Of a stretch of 15,021 nt of DNA, positions 1 through 6,989 are shown piece by piece (within the stretch, counting starts at the first letter, position 1; every line of letters begins with the position of its first letter). The position numbers were made by a program, and so were the translations under genes. Under the pieces are notes generated by a model. That model saw only the letters and a program-made list of their open reading frames with translations. It did not search any database and was not told the origin of the DNA. The DNA comes from Rhodoferax sp. UBA6134 (lineage in GTDB: Bacteria; Pseudomonadota; Gammaproteobacteria; Burkholderiales; Burkholderiaceae_C): NCBI GenBank assembly GCA_002422455.1, contig DIVK01000055.1, positions 1-15,021 of the forward strand, read 5' to 3'.

Positions 1-11
1 GCACCATTCTT

Positions 12-45
12 AAAAGCCCTGATTCTCACGAGTCAGGGCTTTTTT
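12..45 (+). terminator. Rho-independent terminator
   Basis: An 11-bp perfect stem (12-22 with 33-43) is extended inward by T.G, T-A and C-G pairs around a TCAC loop, and ends in six T (40-45). The A-run on the left arm gives a U-run on the other strand too, so it could work in both directions: for whatever gene lies left of the window and for leftward transcripts crossing the integrase remnant. Confidence 0.85.
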
Positions 46-52
46 CACGTAG

Positions 53-500
53 TCAATACGTAACAGACAGCACATTATCAAGCCGACTTGCTGCAATCTG
101 CAAGCCTTCCGGCGCGACGTGGGCATAACGCTCCACCATTTCCAAGGTTTTCCAGCCACCCACAAACGCTGCAATTCATGTGTCGGTGTGCCCGCCTCAC
201 GGTGCCAGGTGGCGAAGGTATGGCGCAGATCGTGCCAGCGGAAAATCCTCTATCCCGGCCCGCGTCAAGGCGTTGCGCCATGCCTTGGTGTTGACCTGGA
301 CAATGGGATTGCCCTCGTAGGTAAAAACATGGGTGGGGTGATCGCCTTTGCGTTTTTCCAGCACCTGTAAAGCGGCTTCGTTCAATGGCACGGAATGGGC
401 CTTGCCGTTCTTGTGCTGGTCGGCGGAAATCCACAAATGCCGACGCTCCAGTGGAAACAGATCAGCTTGGAGCCTGGTCACATTGCCTTCTGCTGCCCAG
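53..500 (-). pseudogene. Tyrosine recombinase (phage/island integrase) C-terminal remnant, frameshifted
   Basis: This stretch encodes the catalytic half of a tyrosine recombinase in three pieces. Piece one runs from about 500 to 241 (GNVTRLQ, LERRHLWISADQHKNGKAHSVPLN, then THVFTYEGNP up to RAGIEDF). Piece two starts after an extra base near 240 and holds the box II motif RWHDLRHTFATWHREAGTP. Piece three starts after a second extra base near 161 and holds GGWKTLEMVERYAHVAPEG with the nucleophilic Tyr, ending at a TGA at 53-55. The N-terminal DNA-binding domains and an intact box I Arg (normally TGLR) are missing; the corresponding stretch is scrambled (GAWAAEG, then ADLFP). Its left limit is fixed by the stop codon. 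The right limit is approximate, because homology fades at the hipA stop codon. The protein cannot be active. It marks past integration here, probably of an element that carried hipBA. Confidence 0.85.
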
Positions 501-512
501 GCTCCTAGCCAG

Positions 513-1763
513 TTACACCGATTTTTGTCTTCTAAACTCTGCCCGCTGCGCCAGCAACGACGGCCCATCGATGTACTGAGCCATCCTCTCCAAGTCCCTA
601 TCCCTGATGCCTTGGCCTCGGAAGAACGCCTTCCATCCATCCACCTCAGCGACAACTCGCTGGATCACCTCGACCGCCGAATCTTTCTTCAAGCCAAAGG
701 CCTGCACTTCCGACAGGGCGTTCTCGATCGAGGACTCGGCCTCGCCCTTCCCTACCCGGAGTTGCTGCTGGCCCAGCCCTTGAACCGACGGCACCACATC
801 GTAGGCGGGCGAGAGATCGTAGAAGCCATCGTCAGCGCGCACGAAGGCGTGGTTCTTCTCGTGGTCGTCCGTGTTGTCCATCAGAATGTTGAACACCATG
901 CGCCGGAACAACTCCTTCTGGTGGTCACGAATGGCCTCGGCACGCGCGATCCGGCGCAGGCTTTGCGCCAGCTCCGGATAGCCCATGGGAAGGCCAACAG
1001 CCCGCAGCACGGTATGGGCAGAGATCACGTGCGAGCGCTGGGCGCTTGTGCGGTCAAAGCGCTTGACGGCGACCGCATGTCCCTTGGCCAGCGGCAGTGC
1101 CCGCGTCTCAGACACCGAAATGCCGCATTGAGCTGCCAGTCGCATAGTGGCGTGCTCAACCAACTCGGTGTCGAAATCCTCTCCTTCGGAAAACTTCACC
1201 ACCCACTGGGAACCCTCCATCTCGATAAGCGACTTGGGACGCGCACCACCAAATGACGGCCCCGGCCTGACCAGACGCACCAAGGCCTCATCCAGCTTCT
1301 CGTCAGCCAGGACAGCGGCGACTGCACGCTCCATATCGGACAGGTTGGCCAGGTTGGCCAGGGCACCGTCGCCGCTAGGCCGGTACCGGCCCGGCTCCAA
1401 CGACACCCCTAGCGCCCCGAAACGGTCATCCCCAGCAAAGTACAGGTACTCCAGCACCGACAACCGGGCGGGCTTGTAGAGGTTGCGGATGACACGCTCC
1501 CCCCATCGATCCGGGCGAGCGTCGTCCACGGCGCCGGCGGCCATGTCCCGCTCTTTGGGCAAGAAAACGCCGCGAGCCAAAGGAATATCCTCGCTGAGCG
1601 CAAAGCCATCCTGAATCCAGGTCGGGTCGTATTCCAGTCCGACTTTGCGGTTGCCCTCGGCCAGGAACACACGACCGATCAGGCGCGGCGGGAACTGCTG
1701 GCCAGCGCCCTTGCCGAGCCACCACAGGCTCATGGCATCTTGAGGCTTGTAGACATCAGACAT
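513..1763 (-). CDS. hipA: HipA-family Ser/Thr kinase toxin
   Basis: The protein has 416 aa, close to the usual HipA length (about 440). HipA toxins are protein kinases that inactivate translation targets such as glutamyl-tRNA synthetase and induce dormancy; the target here is unknown. An N-terminal HipA_N-like subdomain (about 12-115) is followed by the kinase core. SFGGARPKSLI at 170-180 corresponds to the Gly-rich loop, with Ser170 at the position of the autophosphorylated Ser150 of E. coli HipA. Lys190 (WVVKF) is the likely ATP-binding Lys. NTDDHEKN gives catalytic Asp299 and Asn304, and LSPAYD gives metal-binding Asp322; the spacings equal those of E. coli D309, N314 and D332. All key residues are present, so it should be active. 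The ATG at 1763 was chosen over an upstream extension because GGAGGA at 1771-1776 is well placed and the extension reads through hipB in another frame. It overlaps hipB by 8 bp. Confidence 0.93.
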   Translation of the reverse strand: MSDVYKPQDAMSLWWLGKGAGQQFPPRLIGRVFLAEGNRKVGLEYDPTWIQDGFALSEDIPLARGVFLPKERDMAAGAVDDARPDRWGERVIRNLYKPARLSVLEYLYFAGDDRFGALGVSLEPGRYRPSGDGALANLANLSDMERAVAAVLADEKLDEALVRLVRPGPSFGGARPKSLIEMEGSQWVVKFSEGEDFDTELVEHATMRLAAQCGISVSETRALPLAKGHAVAVKRFDRTSAQRSHVISAHTVLRAVGLPMGYPELAQSLRRIARAEAIRDHQKELFRRMVFNILMDNTDDHEKNHAFVRADDGFYDLSPAYDVVPSVQGLGQQQLRVGKGEAESSIENALSEVQAFGLKKDSAVEVIQRVVAEVDGWKAFFRGQGIRDRDLERMAQYIDGPSLLAQRAEFRRQKSV

Positions 1764-2082
1764 TGCATCTTCCTCCCTTGTGCTGCAGTACCAACATCTC
1801 CTGCGCCAAAGCCTGCGCATCGCTCTCTGGTGCTGCCAGCGTCCGCAGAGCGTCATCCCGGCCCATGAGCCACAAGGCCGTGGCGTACACCCCCATGCCG
1901 ACGCGGGGATCGCCTTTTTCCATCGCAGCCAAGGTCGGGACGGAGACATTCATGCGCAGAGCCCAGGAGCGCAGGGACTCCTTGCGCCGCTTGCGCCCGA
2001 GGCGAAGATGCTCCCCCAGCATCTCCAGGGAGACCAAAACGGAGCTAGGCAGGCTGGTGACAGATTCGGCGGCTTTAGGCAT
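1756..2082 (-). CDS. hipB: HipB-like XRE-family antitoxin/repressor
   Basis: This 108-aa protein has a Cro/C1-type helix-turn-helix at about residues 21-75 (LGEHLRLGRKRRKESLRSWA, then SVPTLAAMEKGDPRVGMGVY). It precedes hipA and overlaps it by 8 bp, the standard antitoxin-toxin arrangement. By family knowledge it should bind HipA, block toxicity and repress its own operon. A GTG at 2097 in the same frame is possible, but the ATG at 2082 is preferred because the best promoter predicts transcription starting at that ATG. No Shine-Dalgarno sequence is visible for either start. The C-terminal tail (QALAQEMLVLQHKGGRCNV) is short and may be flexible. HTH identity is firm; the name hipB rests on position. 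Confidence 0.85.
   Translation of the reverse strand: MPKAAESVTSLPSSVLVSLEMLGEHLRLGRKRRKESLRSWALRMNVSVPTLAAMEKGDPRVGMGVYATALWLMGRDDALRTLAAPESDAQALAQEMLVLQHKGGRCNV
1771..1776 (-). promoter_or_regulatory. Shine-Dalgarno of hipA inside hipB
   Basis: GGAGGA on the minus strand lies 7 nt before the hipA ATG and within the last codons of hipB. It fixes the hipA start and suggests translational coupling, although the toxin has a far better ribosome site than the antitoxin. Confidence 0.7.
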
Positions 2083-2088
2083 TAAATA

Positions 2089-2117
2089 AGAATACACAAA
2101 TTTTGATATTTGAGCAA
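2089..2117 (-). promoter_or_regulatory. Candidate hipBA promoter
   Basis: On the minus strand, TTGCTC (2112-2117) and TATTCT (2089-2094) are separated by exactly 17 bp in an AT-rich stretch unlike the GC-rich surroundings. Transcription would begin about 7 nt after the -10, at or next to the hipB ATG (2082), giving a leaderless message. Each hexamer matches consensus only partly (3/6 and 4/6). Confidence 0.45.
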
Positions 2118-2133
2118 TTTTGTTTATACAAAT
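2093..2133. repeat. TAYACAAAT direct repeats, possible HipB operators
   Basis: TACACAAAT at 2093-2101 and TATACAAAT at 2125-2133 are direct repeats 32 bp apart, about three helical turns. They flank the -35 of the hipBA promoter, and the left copy overlaps the -10/spacer. ATTTG/CAAAT and TTTGT/ACAAA arms in the same stretch make small inverted repeats. A repressor-binding role is inferred from position only. Confidence 0.35.
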
Positions 2134-2196
2134 TCCGGAGAACTTCTCTAAGTGGTTGATTCCCGAACACGAACATCAGTCCATCGAATTAGCTGA

Positions 2197-5100
2197 TCAC
2201 ACTCGCTCCTCAGCCTCCACCGTCTTGATCGCACCCGGCACCGCCGCGCGCGCCAGCAGGGTGTACATGGTGGGCACGACAAAGATCGTCAGCAGGGTGC
2301 CCAGCGACATGCCGCCCACGATGACCCAGCCAATCTGCATGCGGCTCTCGGCGCCGGCGCCCTGCGCCAGGGCCAGCGGTACCGCGCCCAGCACCATGGC
2401 GCCGGTGGTCATCAGGATCGGACGCAGGCGCTGGCTTGAGGCCTTGACCAGCGCCTGCGTCATCTCCAGACCCTGCTCGCGCAACTGGTTGGTGAACTCG
2501 ACAATCAAAATGCCATGCTTGGTGATCAGGCCGACCAGCGTGATCAGCCCGATCTGCGAATACACATTGAGCGAGCCGCCCGCCCATTTCAGCGCCAGCA
2601 GCGCGCCGACCATCGACAAGGGCACCGACAGCATGATGACCAGCGGATCAATGAAACTTTCAAACTGGGCCGCCAGCACCAGAAAAATGAACAGCAGCGA
2701 CAGTCCAAACACGATGAGCAATGAACCCTGCGAATTTTTGAATTCGCGCGAGGTGCCGTTGAGATCGGTGCTGTAGCCTGGCTTGAGCACCCGGGCCGCC
2801 GTACTGTCCAGAAAATCCAGCGCCTGCCCCAGGGAATAGTCGGCCGCCAGATTGGCCGTAATCGACACCGAGCGGCGCTGACCGAAGTGGTTGAGTTCGC
2901 GCGGCGCCACGGATTCATGCACCGTCACCAGCGCGGCCAGCGGAATCATGGTGTCGTTGCGCCCCCGCACGAAAAGCTTCTCCACGTCGTCCGGGGTGGC
3001 GCGCGCACTGCCCGCCGTTTGCACAATCACGTCAAACTGGTCGCCATCACGTTTGTAGCGCGTGACCTGCCGCCCGCCGAGCATGGTTTCAATGGTCCGC
3101 GCCACCACGTCCACACCGACGCCCAGGTCGGCCGCCTTATCGCGGTCGATCCCGATTTTCAGTTCCGGCTTGTTCAGGCGCAGGTCCGTGTCGGCGCTGA
3201 CGATACCGGGATTTTTCGCAATTTCATCCATGAACTGACGCGTCAGCGCCGACAGATTCTGGTAGCTGTCCGAAGTGACGATCACGAAGTTGAGCGGGCG
3301 CTCGCGAAAACCCTGACCCAACGACGGTGGCGTGACCGGAAAGGCGGTCACGCCGGGCAGGGCCGCCAGCTTGGGCTGCAGCTCGCGCGCCACGTCCAGC
3401 GTCGAACGCGTGCGCGCGTCCCAATCAACCGCCCGCAACATCACATTGGCCTGCGACACGGTCGGATTGCCCGAAGAGACAAAAATACGGTCGAATTCCG
3501 GGTACTGCTGCCCCATGCGCTCGACGGCGGCAACGTAGCGGTCGGTGTAACCCAATGTGGCACCGTCCGGCGCCGTCACCACAACCAGTACCTGGCCTCG
3601 ATCTTCCAGCGGCGAGAGTTCGCGCTTCATGCCGGGCAGCAGCAGAGAAATCGACCACGCGCACACCAGCATGACGCCGATGACGATCCAGCGCGCATCA
3701 AACACGAGCCGCTTGAACGCATTGCCCGCTCCCCGGGCCGCACGCTGCCGGTCATGGCCGGTCGTGACCAGCCAGGTCAGGGCCCGCCGATAGACCAAGG
3801 TGAGCGCGTTCAAGGCGTGCTCCATACCGCGGTCAAACCGGCTCGGTCTGGACTTGTGTTTGAGCAGCAGCGAGCACATCATCGGCGACAGAGTCAGGGC
3901 GACGAAGCCCGACACCACCACGGCACCGGCCAGCGCCAGCGCAAATTCAATGAACAGACGACCCGTGCGCCCGGGCGTGAATGCCAGCGGCGCGTACACC
4001 GCCGCCAGCGTCAGCGTCATCGCCACCACCGCAAAGCCGACTTCCCGCACCCCCTTGATGGCGGCCGAGAACGGGTCCAGCCCGGCTTCGACGTGTCTGA
4101 AAATGTTCTCCAGCACCACGATGGCGTCATCCACCACCAGCCCGATGGCCAGCACCAGCGCCAGCAGGGTCAGGGTGTTGATGGTGAACCCGGCCAGCGC
4201 CATCAGCGCGAAGGTGCCGATCAAGGCCACCGGAATCGTGATGAGGGGGATGATCGAGGCGCGCAAGGTACGCAAAAAAACAAAAATCACCAGCGCGACC
4301 AGAACCACCGACTCGACGAGGGCCTGGAACACGCTTTTGATGGAACGGTCGATGAAAACCGAGGTGTCATTGGCAATGCCGACCGTGACGCCGGGCGGCA
4401 GATCCGCCTGCAACCTGGGGATCATCGCCCGCACCCCCCGGCTCAGCTCCAGCGGGTTGGCGGTCGCCTGCCGGACCACGCCGGCCGATACCACCGCCCG
4501 GCCATTCAGGCGCGAGCCGCTGCGCTCGTCCGCCGCGGCTTCCTCGACACGCCCGACGTCGCGCACACGCACCGGAAAACCCCTGGCGTTTTTGATGATG
4601 ATGTCGGCGAACTGAGCCGGGCTGGCCAGATCGGTCTGCGAAGTCACGCTGAACTCGCGCCGGGTGGACTCAATGCGCCCGGCCGGCACTTCCAGGTTGC
4701 TGCGCCGAATGGCATCCTCCGCGTCCTGGGTGGTGAGCTGGTAGGCAGCCAGCTTGTCGGGGTCCAGCCAGACCCGCATGGCGTATTTGCGCTCTCCGAA
4801 AATGCGCACGTCGGCGGCACCCGTGACCGTCTGCAAACGGGGCTTGACGATCCGGTTCACCAGATCGTTGATCTGCAGCCCGCTCAGGGTATCGCTGCTG
4901 AACGCCAGCCAGATCACCGGAAAGGCATCGGCCTCCACCTTGGCGACCACGGGTTCATCAGCCGCCTGTGGCAGGCGGTTGCGCACGCGGGAAGTGCGGT
5001 CACGCACCTCGGCGGCGGCGGTGTCCGCGTCTTTTTCCAGCCGGAAACGCACCGAAATCTGGGTCTGTTCAGCACGACTGACCGAGGTGATGACGTCCAC

Positions 5101-5328
5101 CGCGTCGATGCCGGCAATCGAGTCTTCCAGCGGCTTGGTGACCTGGGACTCCATCACCTCGGCCGACGCCCCTGCATACCTTACGCTGACCGTGACGACC
5201 GGCTCGTCAATCTTCGGATACTCGCGCACCGGCAGCTTGCCCAGGCTGACCGCCCCGACCAGCAGCACCAGCAGCGACAGCACGGTGGCCAGCACCGGAC
5301 GGCGAATCGAAAGCTCGGCCAGCTGCAT
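2197..5328 (-). CDS. RND efflux transporter, AcrB/HAE1 family inner-membrane pump
   Basis: At 1043 aa this is full length for the hydrophobe/amphiphile efflux family (AcrB has 1049). TM1 is at about 11-30, the first periplasmic loop at 31-335, TM2-TM6 at about 336-490, the second loop at about 565-865 and the last TMs at 870-1030. The proton-relay residues are present: Asp400-Asp401 in GLVVDDAIVVLEN (TM4, AcrB D407/D408) and Lys937 in GLITKHGILIVEF (TM10, AcrB K940). It uses the proton gradient to export drugs, solvents or other amphiphiles. The substrate cannot be told from sequence. Its ATG overlaps the adaptor stop codon by 1 bp, so the two are translationally coupled. No outer-membrane channel gene is in the window; a TolC-like protein encoded elsewhere would be needed. 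No clear terminator follows before hipB. Confidence 0.95.
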   Translation of the reverse strand: MQLAELSIRRPVLATVLSLLVLLVGAVSLGKLPVREYPKIDEPVVTVSVRYAGASAEVMESQVTKPLEDSIAGIDAVDVITSVSRAEQTQISVRFRLEKDADTAAAEVRDRTSRVRNRLPQAADEPVVAKVEADAFPVIWLAFSSDTLSGLQINDLVNRIVKPRLQTVTGAADVRIFGERKYAMRVWLDPDKLAAYQLTTQDAEDAIRRSNLEVPAGRIESTRREFSVTSQTDLASPAQFADIIIKNARGFPVRVRDVGRVEEAAADERSGSRLNGRAVVSAGVVRQATANPLELSRGVRAMIPRLQADLPPGVTVGIANDTSVFIDRSIKSVFQALVESVVLVALVIFVFLRTLRASIIPLITIPVALIGTFALMALAGFTINTLTLLALVLAIGLVVDDAIVVLENIFRHVEAGLDPFSAAIKGVREVGFAVVAMTLTLAAVYAPLAFTPGRTGRLFIEFALALAGAVVVSGFVALTLSPMMCSLLLKHKSRPSRFDRGMEHALNALTLVYRRALTWLVTTGHDRQRAARGAGNAFKRLVFDARWIVIGVMLVCAWSISLLLPGMKRELSPLEDRGQVLVVVTAPDGATLGYTDRYVAAVERMGQQYPEFDRIFVSSGNPTVSQANVMLRAVDWDARTRSTLDVARELQPKLAALPGVTAFPVTPPSLGQGFRERPLNFVIVTSDSYQNLSALTRQFMDEIAKNPGIVSADTDLRLNKPELKIGIDRDKAADLGVGVDVVARTIETMLGGRQVTRYKRDGDQFDVIVQTAGSARATPDDVEKLFVRGRNDTMIPLAALVTVHESVAPRELNHFGQRRSVSITANLAADYSLGQALDFLDSTAARVLKPGYSTDLNGTSREFKNSQGSLLIVFGLSLLFIFLVLAAQFESFIDPLVIMLSVPLSMVGALLALKWAGGSLNVYSQIGLITLVGLITKHGILIVEFTNQLREQGLEMTQALVKASSQRLRPILMTTGAMVLGAVPLALAQGAGAESRMQIGWVIVGGMSLGTLLTIFVVPTMYTLLARAAVPGAIKTVEAEERV

Positions 5329-6512
5329 CAGGATCCCGGCGCAAGACAGGGGTTCACGCCGCCCTGGCGGGTTTGCACCGGGCCCGCTGCAGCGGCTGCA
5401 ACGCCCGTTGCCGGCGGCGCATCGGCGGGACGGGACAGGTCCACCACCCGCACCACGGTGCCGTCATGCGCCAGGCGTTGCTGCCCCGCCGTGACAACCG
5501 TGTCGCCCTCATCCAGACCTTGCAGAATTTCCACCCACCCCGGCCACCGCAGGCCCGTCGTCACCGCCACCCGTTGCGACACCTGGGTTGCGGCCGCGGG
5601 CCCGGGCTGAAGCCGGATCACATAAAACTTGCCCCCCTGCGGCACGATGGCTTCTTCAGGGATGACTTTCGCCCGGTCGCGCTCGCCCAACACAATGCTG
5701 ACGCGGGCAAACATGCCGGGGCGCAACCGCAGCTGCCGGTTGTCAATGCAGGCCCGCACGCCGACCGAGCGGCCGCTGGCGTCGATCAAGGGGTCCACCG
5801 CCTGGACGAGCGCCGCGAACCCGGCACCCGGCACGGCATCCAGTTCAACACGGGCCAGCTGGCCTTTGCCGACCTTGCCCTGAAAACGTTCGGGCAGACG
5901 AAAATCGGCATACACCGCATGGATGTCCTCGACGTTCACGATGTCGGCGCCATCTTTCAGGTAGTCGCCCACGTCGATGGCACGGATGCCGGCCACACCG
6001 TCGAACGGGGCCACGATCTTCAGGCGTGCCGCCGCGGCCTGCGCCAGCGCCAGCCTGGCCTGGGCGACCGCCAGATTGGCCGCACTCTCTTCGAGCGAGC
6101 GCTGACTGATAAAGTTCTGCGCCACCAAGTCCCGGTTGCGGTTGTGGTTGGCCAGGGCGATCGACAATTCCGCCCGGCTTTGCTGAACCTGCGCCCGGGG
6201 CAACTGGTCATCCAGCTGCACCAGCAACTGCCCTTTGCGCACAGTGTCGCCGTCGCGAAAATTGAGTTGCGTGACGCGGCCGCTGACTTCGGGGCGCAGC
6301 ACCACGCTCTGGCGGGAACGCAAGCTACCCACGGCCTGGGCAGCGTCGGTCAGCTTCATCAACGTCACACGGGCAACCTCGACGGCCGGCGCCCCCGGCC
6401 CCGCCGGGAGGATGGCGGCCGGTCGGGATGCATGCTGGTACCACCAGGCCAACCCGAAGGCCAGCGCGATGCCAAGCGCTGCCACCAGCCGGTAAATTCT
6501 TTTTTTCACCAT
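5328..6512 (-). CDS. RND efflux periplasmic adaptor (membrane fusion protein)
   Basis: This 394-aa adaptor links the RND pump to an outer-membrane channel. One membrane anchor (residues 7-25, preceded by KKR) holds it in the inner membrane; no lipobox is seen. It has a lipoyl/barrel-sandwich half (RPEVSGRVTQLNFRDGDTV at 73-91, then KGQLLVQLDD), an alpha-helical hairpin (about 103-165) and the second lipoyl half (IVAPFDGVAGIRAIDVGDYL at 166-185). A beta-barrel and membrane-proximal domain follow. This is the MexE/MdtA type of HlyD-family adaptor. The C-terminal 30 residues are Ala/Pro-rich and probably disordered. It starts 3 bp after the rnhA stop and runs directly into the pump gene (TGATG junction). 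Confidence 0.93.
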   Translation of the reverse strand: MVKKRIYRLVAALGIALAFGLAWWYQHASRPAAILPAGPGAPAVEVARVTLMKLTDAAQAVGSLRSRQSVVLRPEVSGRVTQLNFRDGDTVRKGQLLVQLDDQLPRAQVQQSRAELSIALANHNRNRDLVAQNFISQRSLEESAANLAVAQARLALAQAAAARLKIVAPFDGVAGIRAIDVGDYLKDGADIVNVEDIHAVYADFRLPERFQGKVGKGQLARVELDAVPGAGFAALVQAVDPLIDASGRSVGVRACIDNRQLRLRPGMFARVSIVLGERDRAKVIPEEAIVPQGGKFYVIRLQPGPAAATQVSQRVAVTTGLRWPGWVEILQGLDEGDTVVTAGQQRLAHDGTVVRVVDLSRPADAPPATGVAAAAAGPVQTRQGGVNPCLAPGS

Positions 6513-6515
6513 GAC

Positions 6516-6965
6516 TCAACGTTGACGCAAAGCCTGCTCGACGCCGCGGTTGGCCAGCAGGTCGGCACGCTCATTGCCGGGGTCGCCGTCATGCCCCTTG
6601 ACCCAGCGCCAGTCAATCCGGTGGCCCGCCGTGTTGACCAGCTCGTCCAGCCGCTGCCAGAGGTCGACATTTTTCACCGGCTGTTTGGCCGCCGTTTTCC
6701 AGCCTCTGGCCTTCCAGCCGGCCAGCCACTCGGTCATGCCCTTGAGCACGTACTGACTGTCGACGTGCAGGGTCACGCGGCAAGGCCGCTTCAGGGCCGA
6801 CAGCGCCTCGATCACCGCCATCATTTCCATGCGGTTGTTGGTGGTCCCCAACTCGCCGCCGAACAGCTCTTTTTGCACACCGGCCGACTTGAGCAACACC
6901 CCCCAGCCGCCCGGCCCCGGATTGCCCTTGCAGGCGCCGTCGGTGTAAATTTCTATCGCATCCAA
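6516..6965 (-). CDS. rnhA: Ribonuclease HI
   Basis: This 149-aa protein cleaves the RNA strand of RNA-DNA hybrids in the cytoplasm, for removal of R-loops and replication primers. The four catalytic acids are visible: Asp9 (IYTDGACKGNPGPGGWG), Glu47 (TTNNRMEMMA), Asp69 (LHVDSQYV) and Asp135 (NERADLLAN), with the helper His125 (KGHDGDPGN). These match E. coli D10, E48, D70, D134 and H124. The start must be TTG at 6965: the preceding in-frame codon is a TGA stop, and GAGAGG is well placed upstream. An ATG 4 nt further on is out of frame and stops after two codons. The gene follows the methyltransferase by 24 bp, as in E. coli yafS-rnhA. Confidence 0.96.
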   Translation of the reverse strand: MDAIEIYTDGACKGNPGPGGWGVLLKSAGVQKELFGGELGTTNNRMEMMAVIEALSALKRPCRVTLHVDSQYVLKGMTEWLAGWKARGWKTAAKQPVKNVDLWQRLDELVNTAGHRIDWRWVKGHDGDPGNERADLLANRGVEQALRQR

Positions 6966-6971
6966 TCAAAA

Positions 6972-6977
6972 CCTCTC
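6972..6977 (-). promoter_or_regulatory. Shine-Dalgarno that fixes the rnhA TTG start
   Basis: GAGAGG on the minus strand lies 6 nt before the TTG at 6965. With the in-frame TGA immediately before the TTG, it leaves no alternative upstream start. Confidence 0.7.
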
Positions 6978-6989
6978 GCATTCATGCAT

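Noticed and set aside
1764..1949. N-terminal extension of hipA by 62 codons
   Set aside because: It overlaps hipB in another frame, encodes Trp/Arg/Cys-rich sequence with no HipA similarity, and the ATG at 1763 has a strong ribosome site.
2138..2148. GAGAA-C-TTCTC palindrome upstream of hipB
   Set aside because: A loop of one base cannot form a hairpin, and it lies outside the promoter core. It could be an operator half, but nothing supports this.
2887..5610. A 907-codon open frame on the plus strand
   Set aside because: It is antisense to the RND pump and adaptor, is rich in His/Arg/Gln as expected for a GC-rich shadow frame, and has no recognisable domain.
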